In this document: in pieces, positions 16,053 through 24,301 of the stretch
How positions within the stretch are numbered: position 1 is the stretch's first letter
Layout of the letters: the number at the start of each line of letters is the position of its first letter
Assembly (NCBI GenBank): GCA_009701885.1
Contig: WLJH01000023.1
Span: 1 to 62,101 of the forward strand
Source of the DNA: Actinomycetota bacterium
GTDB lineage: Bacteria > Actinomycetota > Actinomycetes > Propionibacteriales > Nocardioidaceae
Reading direction: 5' to 3'
Length of the DNA: 62,101 nt
Notes under the pieces: model-generated
Told to the model about the DNA's origin: nothing
Database searches by the model: none
The model's input: the letters and a program-made list of their open reading frames with translations, nothing else
Position numbers and translations under genes: made by a program

Positions 16053-17323
16053 CAGGACAGCGCGTCGCGCACGGGGACGAACTTCGCCTGCGCCTCGGCC
16101 AGCTCCGCCTCGGGGTCGGAGTCGGCGACGATGCCGCAGCCGGCGAAGAGCCGCACCGTCCGGCCGGTGACCTCGGCCGAGCGCAGGGCGATGCCCCACT
16201 CGCCGTCCCCGCCGGAGTCCATCCAGCCGACCGGTCCGGCGTAGCGGCCGCGGTCCATCCGCTCGATCTCGCCGATCAGCGCGACGGCGTCCGCGGTGGG
16301 CGTGCCGCCGACGGCAGCGGAGGGGTGCAGCGCGGCGGCGAGGTCGAGGGAGGAGTGCGTGTCCTGGACGACGCCGGCGACGTCGGTGGCCAGGTGCATG
16401 ACGTTCGGCAGGTGCAGCACGAACGGCGCCTCGGGCACGTTCATCGACGAGCAGTGCGGCCCGAGCGCGTCGGCGACCGACCGGACGGCGTACTCGTGCT
16501 CCTCGAGGTCCTTCGACGATCGTGCGAGGTGTGCGGCCAGCGCGAGGTCGCGCTCGTCGTCGCCGGTGCGGCGGATCGTGCCGGCCAGCACCCGTGACGT
16601 GACCAGGCCGCGCTCGCGGCGCACCAGCATCTCCGGCGTCGCCCCGACCATGCCGTCGACGTGGAACGTCCAGCACATGGGGTACGACGCCGCCAGGCGA
16701 CGCAGGGGCCAGCGCACGTCCACGTCGGACTCGGCGGTGGCGACCAGGTCGCGCGCCAGGACGACCTTCTCCAGGTCCCCCCGCCCGATCCGGGCGACCG
16801 CGTCGGCGACGACCGCCATCCACGCCTCGCCGTCGAGGGAGCCGTCGGTGAAGGTGACCCCGGCGGGGGCGAGGGGCACCTCCGCGGCGACCAGCGGGTG
16901 CTCGAGGTGCTCCAGGCCGCGGCCGACCGTGGTCAGCCAGGCCCGGTCGCCGCGGCGGCCGACCACCACGGCCGGCACGACCAGCACGGAGTCGCCGGGG
17001 TCGTCGGCGAAGGCGAACGTCCCGAACGACACCAGCCCGGTGCCGGGCTCGCCCACCTCGTCGCGCACCACGGCGCGGCCCGTGGTCGAGGTCCACCACT
17101 GCGAGGCGTCCTCGAAGCGCCCCGGCCCGGAGGTCCGCAGCTCGGCGGCGCGGCCCCAGCCGACCAGGCCCTCGCCGCGGCGCACCCAGCTGACCGGCTC
17201 CTCGCCGGCGGGGAGCAGGGCGAGCAGGTCCTCGACCCGGGCGGGGTCGATGGCGACGGTGCGGGCGACCAGGGCAGGGGCGGGTGCCCCGAGCCCGTCC
17301 CCGATGGCACCACCGCTCGTCAC
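16052..17323 (-). CDS. menF: Isochorismate synthase
   Basis: The 423-residue chorismate-utilising enzyme isomerises chorismate to isochorismate, the first committed step of menaquinone synthesis. The conserved C-terminal half is intact: KVVLARDLVAT, YPMCWTFHVDG, GATPEMLVRRERG, SRVLAGTIRRTGD, STKD-like SSKDLEEHEYAV, HLPNVMHLATDV, LHPSAAVGGTPT and YAGPVGWMDSGGDGEWGIALRSAEV. No siderophore genes are nearby and men genes flank the region, which favours MenF over EntC. GTG 17323 has TAGGCT 6 nt upstream. Upstream genes on the same strand are the type VII-linked trio, 51 bp away. Confidence 0.92.
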   Translation of the reverse strand: MTSGGAIGDGLGAPAPALVARTVAIDPARVEDLLALLPAGEEPVSWVRRGEGLVGWGRAAELRTSGPGRFEDASQWWTSTTGRAVVRDEVGEPGTGLVSFGTFAFADDPGDSVLVVPAVVVGRRGDRAWLTTVGRGLEHLEHPLVAAEVPLAPAGVTFTDGSLDGEAWMAVVADAVARIGRGDLEKVVLARDLVATAESDVDVRWPLRRLAASYPMCWTFHVDGMVGATPEMLVRRERGLVTSRVLAGTIRRTGDDERDLALAAHLARSSKDLEEHEYAVRSVADALGPHCSSMNVPEAPFVLHLPNVMHLATDVAGVVQDTHSSLDLAAALHPSAAVGGTPTADAVALIGEIERMDRGRYAGPVGWMDSGGDGEWGIALRSAEVTGRTVRLFAGCGIVADSDPEAELAEAQAKFVPVRDALS

Positions 17324-17329
17324 GGGTCG

Positions 17330-17335
17330 AGCCTA
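17330..17335 (-). promoter_or_regulatory. -10 box TAGGCT of a leaderless promoter (menF)
   Basis: On the minus strand TAGGCT is followed by 6 nt and then the GTG at 17323. This suggests menF has its own promoter separate from the upstream type VII-linked genes. Confidence 0.55.
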
Positions 17336-17374
17336 CTCACGCCCCAGCGGCCGCCGGACATCGAGAGAGCAGGA

Positions 17375-17809
17375 TCACCGCGCGCCTGGGGCCGTGCCGT
17401 GCCCGCTCCCCGCGTCGTCGTCGGGGTGGTCGTCGGGGTCGACCCGCAGCAGCGGGGTGCGCCCGAGCACCGGAGGCGGCTCCTGCGGCGGCGGCAGGCC
17501 GAGGGCCTCGCGGCGCGCGGCCTCCTGCTCGCGCCCCTCGCGCACCACCTGCTCGCGCTGCTCGGGGGAGAGGTGCTCCCACCACCGGGCGAAGCGCGAC
17601 ATGCCCTGGTCCAGCTCCTGCTCGAACTGCGGGTCCCGGGCGAGCTCCCGCACCGACATGCTGCCGTCGAGCGTGCGCTGGATGATCGCGCGCAGGTGCG
17701 GGTCGGTCGTCCGGTCCAGGATCGTGCGCAGGTTGTCCCGCAGGCGCGCCGCGCGGGCGGCGTCGCCGCGGGCGAACCTGGTCACGGAGTCCTGGAGAGG
17801 GTCCGTCAC
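17375..17809 (-). CDS. Hypothetical protein coupled to type VII-linked genes
   Basis: The 144-residue protein is mostly charged and helical: TDPLQDSVTRFARGDAARAARLRDNLRTILD at the start, ARWWEHLSPEQREQVVREGREQEAARREALGL in the middle, and a proline/aspartate-rich tail (RTPLLRVDPDDHPDDDAGSGHG). No signal or membrane segment is seen. GTG 17809 overlaps the stop of the upstream WXG100-like gene by 4 bp, so the two are translated together. It could be a chaperone or partner of that protein, but this is inference from coupling only. Confidence 0.7.
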   Translation of the reverse strand: MTDPLQDSVTRFARGDAARAARLRDNLRTILDRTTDPHLRAIIQRTLDGSMSVRELARDPQFEQELDQGMSRFARWWEHLSPEQREQVVREGREQEAARREALGLPPPQEPPPVLGRTPLLRVDPDDHPDDDAGSGHGTAPGAR

Positions 17810-18528
17810 GACCCGACCGCCGGGTGGTCGTACGAGCCGGGCAGGGTGAAGGTGTCCTCGTCGACGTGCAGCAGGCCCAGGTGGCCGGCGGTCGCCCCGA
17901 CGACGCCGCGCGCGATCGTGGAGGCCAGCCCGTGCGCCTCGACGACCTTCATCCACGTGCTCGTCGCCTTGTAGGCGAGGTAGGCCGTCCCGGCGCCGCC
18001 GATCGCCAGTCCGACGCCGGTCCAGGAGAAGGCCCCGGTGGCGGCGGCGGCGATGCCGATCTCGATGAGGTAGTCCAGCAGCAGGCCCAGCAGGTCGGCG
18101 ATGGCCTCGCCCTGGGCCTTGATGCCGGTCGCGGTGGTGTCGAAGGCGCCGGCGATCTCGGCCAGCGGAGCCGTGAGGGCAGCCACGGCGGCGGCGAGGT
18201 CGTCGAAGTACGTCGTGGCGTTCGACGCGGCGTTGCCCGCCCACTCCTCGCCCATGTCACGGGCGAGGCGCTCGACGTCCGATCCCAGGGCGTAGGCGTA
18301 CTCACCGAGCTGCCGCATGGCCGAGGCGGCCTGGGCCACCTTCTGCCAGTCGCCGGCGAACTCCGACGACAGCCACTCCACCGGGTCGACGTCCAGGACG
18401 ATCTCGATGCCCTTGCGCAGGTAGAACGACGGGGAGATGTAGTCCGCCAGGCCGAGGAACTCGTCGACCGCCGAGGGGATCTGGGCCTCGGGCCACGGGT
18501 AGTCGAGGACCTCCGACGGCACGCTCAT
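17806..18528 (-). CDS. WXG100-like type VII secretion target
   Basis: The 240-residue protein contains a helical hairpin with a W-x-G turn (GEEWAGNAASNATTYFDDLAAAVAALT), the hallmark of WXG100/ESX substrates. It is embedded in a longer alpha-helical protein with a hydrophobic Gly/Ala-rich segment (LLLDYLIEIGIAAAATGAFSWTGVGLAIGGAGTAYLAY) like those of long LXG/WXG effector proteins. ATG 18528 overlaps the upstream stop by 4 bp; an in-frame start 30 bp upstream would fall inside the preceding gene. No toxin domain follows. The ESX core (EccC and others) is not in this window. Confidence 0.75.
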   Translation of the reverse strand: MSVPSEVLDYPWPEAQIPSAVDEFLGLADYISPSFYLRKGIEIVLDVDPVEWLSSEFAGDWQKVAQAASAMRQLGEYAYALGSDVERLARDMGEEWAGNAASNATTYFDDLAAAVAALTAPLAEIAGAFDTTATGIKAQGEAIADLLGLLLDYLIEIGIAAAATGAFSWTGVGLAIGGAGTAYLAYKATSTWMKVVEAHGLASTIARGVVGATAGHLGLLHVDEDTFTLPGSYDHPAVGS

Positions 18529-19028
18529 GCCATCCCCCCGCCCGTGGGCTGGTCCCACGGCTGCCCGATCGGGCCCGGCGCCATGATCACCTCGCCGTCG
18601 TCGGGGCCCTCGGGGGCCTCGGGTGCACCGTGCTCGGCCGGCACGTAGTCGCCCGGGTCGCTGGGCGTGGTGTCGGGCACCTCGGGCAGGTCGCGGAAGC
18701 CGTTGCCGGACTGCGCGAGGACGGCGACCTGGGCGTCGGCCGCCCGCACCGCCTGCTCGTCGCTCTGGTCGTACCAGCGGGCGGCCCGGGCCAGCTCGGT
18801 CCCGCTGTCGCGCAGCAGCCGGTCGACGGTGTCGAAGAGCGTGGCGAGCCGCGCACGGACGTCCTCGGCGACCCCGTCGACGGGGTTCTTCAGGTGGCCG
18901 TCGTCGGCGCTGGTGATCTCGAGGTAGTCCTGGGAGTAGCTGCGGGCGGACGCACTGTCGTCGGCCAGCTCCTGCAACCTCGATCGCGCCGTGCGCAGCG
19001 CATCGGTGCGCACCTCGAATCCGCTCAT
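18525..19028 (-). CDS. EspC/EsxA-like type VII secretion-associated protein
   Basis: The 167-residue protein begins MSGFEVRTDALRTARSRLQELADD, similar to actinobacterial EspC-like (type VII excreted) proteins and WXG100 relatives, with two amphipathic helices (to about residue 95: LFDTVDRLLRDSGTELARAARWYDQSDEQAV) and a disordered proline/acidic tail rich in EAPEGPDD. No signal peptide is present, as expected for type VII cargo. It heads a three-gene coupled set (19028 to 17375). A TTG two codons upstream (19034) is less likely. Confidence 0.72.
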   Translation of the reverse strand: MSGFEVRTDALRTARSRLQELADDSASARSYSQDYLEITSADDGHLKNPVDGVAEDVRARLATLFDTVDRLLRDSGTELARAARWYDQSDEQAVRAADAQVAVLAQSGNGFRDLPEVPDTTPSDPGDYVPAEHGAPEAPEGPDDGEVIMAPGPIGQPWDQPTGGGMA

Positions 19029-19104
19029 GGCCAACAGCCTTGACCCGGGACCGCTACCTCAAACCCGAGGATTGGTCCGGCGCCGCGGGTGGCAGGGTGG
19101 GCGC

Positions 19105-19419
19105 ATGGGTATCTCGGATCCGGGGGTCAACGACGCTGTCTCGCGGCGGTGGCGCCTGCGCGCCGGTGTCGTCACCGCCGTCATGGGCCTGTTTGCGCTC
19201 GTCACCCTCGCCTCGGCGGTGGCGTACGGCGAGTCGCTGGCCACACCCGTGTGCCTGCTCGCCGGCACCCTGGCCATGCTCGCCAGCTGGGGCTCGGTGC
19301 CGCTCGGCGTGACCGCGCAGGACCGGCGCTCCATGGGCGTCTCGGCCGCCTGGGCCGTCGTCGCTGGCCTGCTCTTCTTCGGCGGCCCCTTCCTCGTGGC
19401 CGCCCTCGGCCTGGACTGA
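19105..19419 (+). CDS. Small four-helix membrane protein, hypothetical
   Basis: The 104-residue protein has three to four transmembrane segments (VVTAVMGLFALVTLASAVAYG, VCLLAGTLAMLASWGSVPLGV, VSAAWAVVAGLLFFGGPFLVAALGL). I recognise no named family. ATG 19105 is preceded by CAGGGT at a spacing of 6 nt, a weak version of the -10 boxes found near other starts here. It is divergent from the EspC-like gene and 55 bp before menG. Confidence 0.65.
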   Translation: MGISDPGVNDAVSRRWRLRAGVVTAVMGLFALVTLASAVAYGESLATPVCLLAGTLAMLASWGSVPLGVTAQDRRSMGVSAAWAVVAGLLFFGGPFLVAALGLD

Positions 19420-19461
19420 CCGCTCGCACTGACCGGCCCCGCGCCGCCAGGACCCACCGCC

Positions 19462-19467
19462 TAGTCT
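19462..19467 (+). promoter_or_regulatory. -10 box TAGTCT of a leaderless promoter (menG)
   Basis: TAGTCT, then exactly 7 nt, then the GTG start at 19475, without a ribosome-binding site. Confidence 0.6.
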
Positions 19468-19474
19468 TCGACCC

Positions 19475-20164
19475 GTGGCCCGCGCAGACCTCGACAAGCA
19501 GCCGACCGACGTCCGTCGGATGTTCGACGCCGTGGCCAAGCGCTACGACGTCACCAACGACGTGCTCTCCCTGGGCATGGACCGCCGGTGGCGCACCGAG
19601 GTCGTCGACGCGGTCTCGCCGGTCCCGGGGGAGCGGGTCCTCGACCTCGCTGCCGGCACCGGGACCTCCAGCGTCCCGTTCCACGACAAGGGCGCCACGG
19701 TCGTCCCGTGCGACTTCTCCCTCGGGATGCTCCGGGTCGGCAAGCAGGCCCGCCCGCACCTGCCCTTCACCGCCGGTGACGGCACGAAGCTGCCCTTCGC
19801 CGACGACACCTTCGACGCGGTGACGATCTCCTTCGGCCTGCGCAACATCGTCGACCCGGTCGCCGGGCTTCGCGAGATGCTCCGCGTGACCCGACCTGGG
19901 GGCCGACTGGTGGTCTGCGAGTTCAGCCACCCCACGTGGTCGCCCTTCCGCACGGCGTACGTCGAGTACCTCATGCGCGCGCTGCCGCCGGTGGCCCGCG
20001 CGGTCTCCTCCAGCCCCGACGCCTACGTCTACCTCGCGGAGTCGATCCGCGCCTGGCCCGACCAGGCCGGGCTCGCCGCGCTGCTCCAGGAGGCGGGGTG
20101 GACCGGGGTCGAGTGGCGCAACCTGACCGGCGGCATCGTGGCCCTCCACCGCGCCCGCGCCTGA
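19475..20164 (+). CDS. menG: Demethylmenaquinone methyltransferase
   Basis: MenG (UbiE) C-methylates demethylmenaquinone using S-adenosylmethionine, the last step of menaquinone synthesis. The 229-residue protein carries the SAM-binding motif [12 protein letters not shown] (55-66) and the family signatures [24 protein letters not shown] near the N-terminus and [21 protein letters not shown] with [13 protein letters not shown] downstream. The GTG start is set by the family N-terminus and the -10 box 7 nt upstream. The gene immediately precedes the complex I operon. Confidence 0.94.
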   Translation: MARADLDKQPTDVRRMFDAVAKRYDVTNDVLSLGMDRRWRTEVVDAVSPVPGERVLDLAAGTGTSSVPFHDKGATVVPCDFSLGMLRVGKQARPHLPFTAGDGTKLPFADDTFDAVTISFGLRNIVDPVAGLREMLRVTRPGGRLVVCEFSHPTWSPFRTAYVEYLMRALPPVARAVSSSPDAYVYLAESIRAWPDQAGLAALLQEAGWTGVEWRNLTGGIVALHRARA

Positions 20165-20395
20165 CCGTGAATTAAGCAACGCTCCCGTGCGATAAATACG
20201 CAGGTCAGCGGCACATCCGGGCCGGTCCGCACCTCACCCACCCCCCGGTGGTCGCACGCCCACCCGAGTGGCAAGATGTGGGGCGCGCCACCTCGTGATT
20301 CCGTTCACAAGGTCACGCGCCGGGCCCGGAGTCCGGCTCGGACCGGTCATGAGACGCCCGGCAGGCGGCGGCGCCGGAGAGGAGAGTCGGAGCAC
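20165..20395 (+). promoter_or_regulatory. nuo operon promoter region
   Basis: The 231 bases between menG and nuoA hold the control region of the 14-gene nuo operon. An AT-richer stretch (20168-20200) contains TTAAGC and, 15 nt on, TAAATA, a possible -35/-10 pair. A Rex-like dyad lies at 20294-20309. A good ribosome-binding site (GGAGAGGAG, about 20376-20384) precedes ATG 20396. Confidence 0.5.
20294..20309. promoter_or_regulatory. Candidate Rex (NADH/NAD+ redox) operator upstream of nuoA
   Basis: CGTGATTCCGTTCACA matches the Streptomyces Rex operator TGTGAACNNNTTCACA at 10 of 13 defined positions, with one perfect half-site TTCACA. Rex is known to control nuoA-N and cyd genes in Streptomyces. 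Assignment here is by motif and context only. Confidence 0.45.
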
Positions 20396-20755
20396 ATGGA
20401 GCTCTACACACCGGTCCTGTTCCTCGCCGCCCTGGCGGCGGGCTTCGCGATCTTCTCGGTCGCCGTCAGCACGCTGACCGGCCCCAAGCGCTACAACCGC
20501 GCCAAGCTCGACTCCTACGAGTGCGGCATCGAGCCGACCCCGCAGCCGATCGGCGGCGGGCGGTTCCCCGTGAAGTACTACACCGTGGCGATGACCTTCA
20601 TCGTCTTCGACGTCGAGATCATGTTCCTCGTCCCCTGGGCGGTCCACTTCGACGTCCTCGGCGGGTTCGGCCTCGTGGCCGTCGCGCTCTTCCTTCTCAA
20701 CCTCACCGTCGCCTACGCCTACGAGTGGCGCCGCGGCGGTCTCGACTGGGACTGA
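20396..20755 (+). CDS. nuoA: NADH-quinone oxidoreductase subunit A
   Basis: NuoA is a small membrane subunit of complex I at the junction of the hydrophilic and membrane arms. The 119-residue product has three transmembrane helices and the conserved loop [11 protein letters not shown] around residues 38-48, whose cysteine lines the quinone cavity, plus [12 protein letters not shown] 20396 has a strong ribosome-binding site. Unlike most neighbours in the operon it does not touch the next gene: 145 bp separate it from nuoB. Confidence 0.95.
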   Translation: MELYTPVLFLAALAAGFAIFSVAVSTLTGPKRYNRAKLDSYECGIEPTPQPIGGGRFPVKYYTVAMTFIVFDVEIMFLVPWAVHFDVLGGFGLVAVALFLLNLTVAYAYEWRRGGLDWD

Positions 20756-20875
20756 GGATCGCGATGCACTGCACCTGCCTGCGTTGTCCTCGGTCGGCGA
20801 CCGCTCCGCTGCGCTCCGCACGAAGGTCGCCTTCCCTCGTCCGCCTTGGCATGCACAGCACCTCGCGACCCTCAG
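20752..20875. repeat. Hairpin-forming element between nuoA and nuoB
   Basis: The nuoA-nuoB gap (20756-20900) is bounded by an imperfect inverted repeat, roughly 22-24 bp per arm: 20752-20773 (starting CTGAGGATCGCGATG) and 20852-20875 (ending CTCGCGACCCTCAG). A smaller GCGACC/GGTCGC dyad (20797-20802, 20825-20830) lies inside. It has no open reading frame of note, and it contrasts with the 1-4 bp overlaps elsewhere in the operon. Confidence 0.6.
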
Positions 20876-20900
20876 CGTCGCCCGAGGAAGGAATGTTCTG

Positions 20901-21455
20901 ATGGGAATTGAGGAGAAGCTCCCCAGCGGAGTCCTGCTGACCACCGTCGAGGGGGTCGCCGGCTACTTCCGCAAGGCGTCGTTCTGGCCCGCCACCTTCG
21001 GCCTGGCCTGCTGCGCCATCGAGATGATGACCACCGGCGGCCCGAAGTACGACCTGGCCCGCTTCGGCATGGAGGTCTTCCGCGCCTCCCCGCGCCAGGC
21101 CGACCTGATGATCGTCGCTGGCCGCGTGAGCCAGAAGATGGCCCCCGTCCTGCGCCAGATCTACGACCAGATGGCCGAGCCCAAGTGGGTGCTCGCGATG
21201 GGCGTGTGCGCCAGCTCCGGCGGCATGTTCAACAACTACGCCATCGTCCAGGGCGTCGACCACGTCGTGCCCGTCGACATGTACCTCCCCGGCTGCCCGC
21301 CGCGCCCGGAGATGCTCATCGACGCCATCCTCAAGCTCCACGACCAGGTCCAGGACACCAAGCTGGGCGCCAACCGCCGCGCCCAGATCGAGGAGCTGGA
21401 GAACTCCGCCCTCAAGGCCCTCCCCACCTCCGAGATGCGGGGCCTGCTGCGATGA
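20901..21455 (+). CDS. nuoB: NADH-quinone oxidoreductase subunit B
   Basis: NuoB carries cluster N2, the last Fe-S centre before quinone. All four ligands are visible in the 184-residue product: C37 and C38 ([10 protein letters not shown]), C103 (MGVCASSGG) and C132 ([10 protein letters not shown]). ATG 20901 follows GAGGAAGGAA. The stop overlaps nuoC by 4 bp. Upstream in-frame codons would read into the nuoA-nuoB spacer element and are not used. Confidence 0.96.
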   Translation: MGIEEKLPSGVLLTTVEGVAGYFRKASFWPATFGLACCAIEMMTTGGPKYDLARFGMEVFRASPRQADLMIVAGRVSQKMAPVLRQIYDQMAEPKWVLAMGVCASSGGMFNNYAIVQGVDHVVPVDMYLPGCPPRPEMLIDAILKLHDQVQDTKLGANRRAQIEELENSALKALPTSEMRGLLR

Positions 21456-22180
21456 GCGACGACAAGAGCCCCGAGAAGCGCGCACCCGAGCAGTCCCCGG
21501 AGAACGTCCCGGCCCCCACCGGCCAGGTCGGCCAGGTCGGGGTCCGCACCGGCATGTTCGGCGTCTCCGGCACCGGCGACACCTCCGGCTACGGCGGCCT
21601 GGTCAGCGCCGTGACCTTCCCGGCCCCGGTCCAGCGCCCCTACGGCGGCTGGTTCGACGAGGTCGCCGACGCCCTCGAGGCCGGCACCCGCGCCGCGGGC
21701 GTCGAGCACGCCCTGGGCGACGTGGTCGTCCACCGCGGCGAGATCACCTTCCACGTGCGCCGCGAGGACCTCGTCGCCGTCGTCAAGGTGCTCCGCGACG
21801 ACCCGGCGCTGCGGTTCGAGTTCTGCGCGGGCGTCAGCGGCGTGCACTACCCCGAGGACACCGGCCGCGAGTTCCACGTCGTCTACCACCTCGGCTCGAT
21901 GACCTGGAACCGCCGGATCCGGCTCGAGGTCACCGCGCCGGACTCCGACCCCCACGTCCCCTCGGTCACCGGCGTCTACCCCGCCGCCGACTGGCACGAG
22001 CGCGAGACCTGGGACATGTACGGCGTGGTCTTCGACGGCCACACCGCACTGACGCGCATCCTCATGCCCGACGACTGGCCGGGCCACCCCCAGCGCAAGG
22101 ACTACCCGCTGGGCGGCATCCCCGTGGAGTACAAGGGCGGTTCGGTCCCGCCGCCCGACCAGCGCAGGAGCTACAACTGA
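21452..22180 (+). CDS. nuoC: NADH-quinone oxidoreductase subunit C
   Basis: The 242-residue hydrophilic-arm subunit has a low-complexity N-terminal extension (about 1-55, lysine/proline/glycine rich) followed by the 30-kDa subunit domain: [41 protein letters not shown] and the signature [15 protein letters not shown], ending in [17 protein letters not shown]. It overlaps nuoB by 4 bp and nuoD by 1 base. nuoC and nuoD are separate genes, not fused as in E. coli. Confidence 0.95.
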   Translation: MSDDKSPEKRAPEQSPENVPAPTGQVGQVGVRTGMFGVSGTGDTSGYGGLVSAVTFPAPVQRPYGGWFDEVADALEAGTRAAGVEHALGDVVVHRGEITFHVRREDLVAVVKVLRDDPALRFEFCAGVSGVHYPEDTGREFHVVYHLGSMTWNRRIRLEVTAPDSDPHVPSVTGVYPAADWHERETWDMYGVVFDGHTALTRILMPDDWPGHPQRKDYPLGGIPVEYKGGSVPPPDQRRSYN

Positions 22181-23517
22181 TGAGCACCACCGACGCGTAC
22201 GCCGGCACCAACGAGACCACCGAGGGACGGGTCTTCACCGTCACCGGGCAGGACTGGGACGCGATCAGCCAGGGCCTCGCCGAGGAGGCCGAGGAGCGGG
22301 TCGTCGTCAACATGGGGCCCCAGCACCCCTCGACCCACGGGGTGCTGCGGCTCATCCTCGAGCTGGAGGGCGAGACGGTCACCGAGGCCCGCTGCGGCAT
22401 CGGCTACCTCCACACCGGCATCGAGAAGAACATGGAGTTCCGCACCTGGACGCAGGGCGTGACGTTCTGCACCCGGATGGACTACCTCTCCCCGTTCTTC
22501 AACGAGGCGACGTACGTCCTGGGCGTGGAGCGGCTGCTCGACATCGAGCACGACGTGCCCGAGAAGGCCCAGGTCATGCGGGTGCTGCTCATGGAGCTCA
22601 ACCGCATCTCCTCCCACCTGGTCGCGATCGCGACCGGCGGCATGGAGATCGGCGCCCTGACCGTCATGACGATGGGCTTCCGCGAGCGCGAGCTGGTCCT
22701 GGACCTCTTCGAGCTCATCACCGGCCTGCGGATGAACCACGCGTTCATCCGCCCCGGCGGCGTCGCCCAGGACCTCCCGGTCGGTGCGCTCGAGGAGATC
22801 CGCTCCTTCGTCGCCCTGATGAAGAAGCGCATCCCCGAGTACGCCGCGCTCTGCAACGCCAACCCGATCTTCAAGGCCCGCCTCGAGGGCGTCGGCCACC
22901 TCGACCTCGAGGGCTGCACGGCGCTCGGCCTCACCGGCCCCGTGCTGCGCGCCACGGGCTACCCCTGGGACCTGCGCAAGACCCAGCCCTACTCCGGCTA
23001 CGAGGACTACGAGTTCGACGTCCAGACGTGGGACACCGCGGACGCCTACGGCCGCTTCCGCGTCCGCCTCGCCGAGATGTGGGAGTCGCTGCGCATCGTC
23101 GAGCAGGCCGCCGACCGGCTCGCGGGCCTCGAGGGCGCCCCGGTGATGGTGGCCGACAAGAAGATCGGCTGGCCCAGCCAGCTCTCGATCGGCTCCGACG
23201 GCATGGGCAACAGCCTCGACCACATCAAGCACATCATGGGCGAGTCCATGGAGGCGCTGATCCACCACTTCAAGCTGGTGACCGAGGGCTTCCGGGTCCC
23301 GGCCGGCCAGGCGTACGTCCCGGTGGAGTCCCCGCGCGGCGAGCTCGGTGCGCACGTCGTCTCCGACGGCGGCACCCGACCCTTCCGCGTGCACTTCCGC
23401 GACCCGTCCTTCCACAACCTGCAGGCGACGAGCGTGATGAGCGAGGGCGGCCAGGTCGCCGACGTCATCGTGGCCATCGCCTCGATCGACCCCGTCATGG
23501 GAGGCGTTGACCGGTAA
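22180..23517 (+). CDS. nuoD: NADH-quinone oxidoreductase subunit D
   Basis: The 445-residue 49-kDa-type subunit forms the quinone-reduction site with NuoB. Conserved blocks include [22 protein letters not shown] and [16 protein letters not shown] near the N-terminus, containing the quinone-contacting histidine, [10 protein letters not shown], and the C-terminal DPVMGGVDR. It shares one base with the nuoC stop and one with the nuoE start (TAATG). Confidence 0.96.
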   Translation: MSTTDAYAGTNETTEGRVFTVTGQDWDAISQGLAEEAEERVVVNMGPQHPSTHGVLRLILELEGETVTEARCGIGYLHTGIEKNMEFRTWTQGVTFCTRMDYLSPFFNEATYVLGVERLLDIEHDVPEKAQVMRVLLMELNRISSHLVAIATGGMEIGALTVMTMGFRERELVLDLFELITGLRMNHAFIRPGGVAQDLPVGALEEIRSFVALMKKRIPEYAALCNANPIFKARLEGVGHLDLEGCTALGLTGPVLRATGYPWDLRKTQPYSGYEDYEFDVQTWDTADAYGRFRVRLAEMWESLRIVEQAADRLAGLEGAPVMVADKKIGWPSQLSIGSDGMGNSLDHIKHIMGESMEALIHHFKLVTEGFRVPAGQAYVPVESPRGELGAHVVSDGGTRPFRVHFRDPSFHNLQATSVMSEGGQVADVIVAIASIDPVMGGVDR

Positions 23518-24299
23518 TGGCACTCGACGAGAAGACCTACGGCGAGCTCCGCGAGATCGCCGGCCGCTACCCCGAGGCCCGCTCGGGCCTGCTGCCGATG
23601 CTGCACCTGGTGCAGTCGGCCGAGGGCCGGGTCACCCCCGAGGGCATCCAGGCCTGCGCGGAGATCCTCGAGATCACCCCCGCCGAGGTCAGCGGGGTCG
23701 CGACCTTCTACACGATGTACAAGCGCCGGCCCGTCGGCGACTACCACGTCGGGGTCTGCACCAACACGCTGTGCGCGGTCATGGGCGGGGACGAGATCTT
23801 CTCCCGCCTCAAGGAGCACCTCGACGTCGGCAACGACGAGACCAGCGAGGACGGCAAGATCACCCTCGAGCACATCGAGTGCAACGCGGCCTGCGACTAC
23901 GCCCCGGTCGTGATGGTCAACTGGGAGTTCATGGACAACCAGACCCCCGAGTCCGCGGTCGCCCTGGTGGACGACCTGCGGGCAGGCAAGGAGGTCACCT
24001 CGACCCGCGGTCCCCGCCTGTGCACCTGGCGCGAGGCCGAGCGGGTCCTCGCGGGCTTCCCCGACGGCCGGGTCCACGAGGGCCCCGCCGCCGGCGGCCC
24101 GTCCCTGGTCGGCCTGGGCATCGCCTCCGAGCGCGGCTGGACCGCGCCGGCGGGCTCGGGCTCGACCGGCCAGCCCCTGGCCGGCTCCCCGGCCGAGGTG
24201 GCGCACAAGACCGACACCTCCCAGGAGGCCGAGGCGGCCGCTGTCGAGGAGGAAGCCCCGACGAGCACCACCGCTGCGGAGAAGAAGGAGGCCCAGTAG
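23517..24299 (+). CDS. nuoE: NADH-quinone oxidoreductase subunit E
   Basis: The 24-kDa subunit holds the 2Fe-2S cluster N1a next to FMN. Ligands are C81 and C86 (GVCTNTLC) and C122 and C126 (ECNAACDYAP). The 260-residue product is longer than the usual 160-180 because of a C-terminal extension after about residue 185, rich in Gly/Ala/Glu and ending in EEEAPTSTTAAEKKEAQ, which is probably disordered; such tails occur in other actinobacterial NuoE proteins. Confidence 0.95.
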   Translation: MALDEKTYGELREIAGRYPEARSGLLPMLHLVQSAEGRVTPEGIQACAEILEITPAEVSGVATFYTMYKRRPVGDYHVGVCTNTLCAVMGGDEIFSRLKEHLDVGNDETSEDGKITLEHIECNAACDYAPVVMVNWEFMDNQTPESAVALVDDLRAGKEVTSTRGPRLCTWREAERVLAGFPDGRVHEGPAAGGPSLVGLGIASERGWTAPAGSGSTGQPLAGSPAEVAHKTDTSQEAEAAAVEEEAPTSTTAAEKKEAQ

Positions 24300-24301
24300 C
24301 C

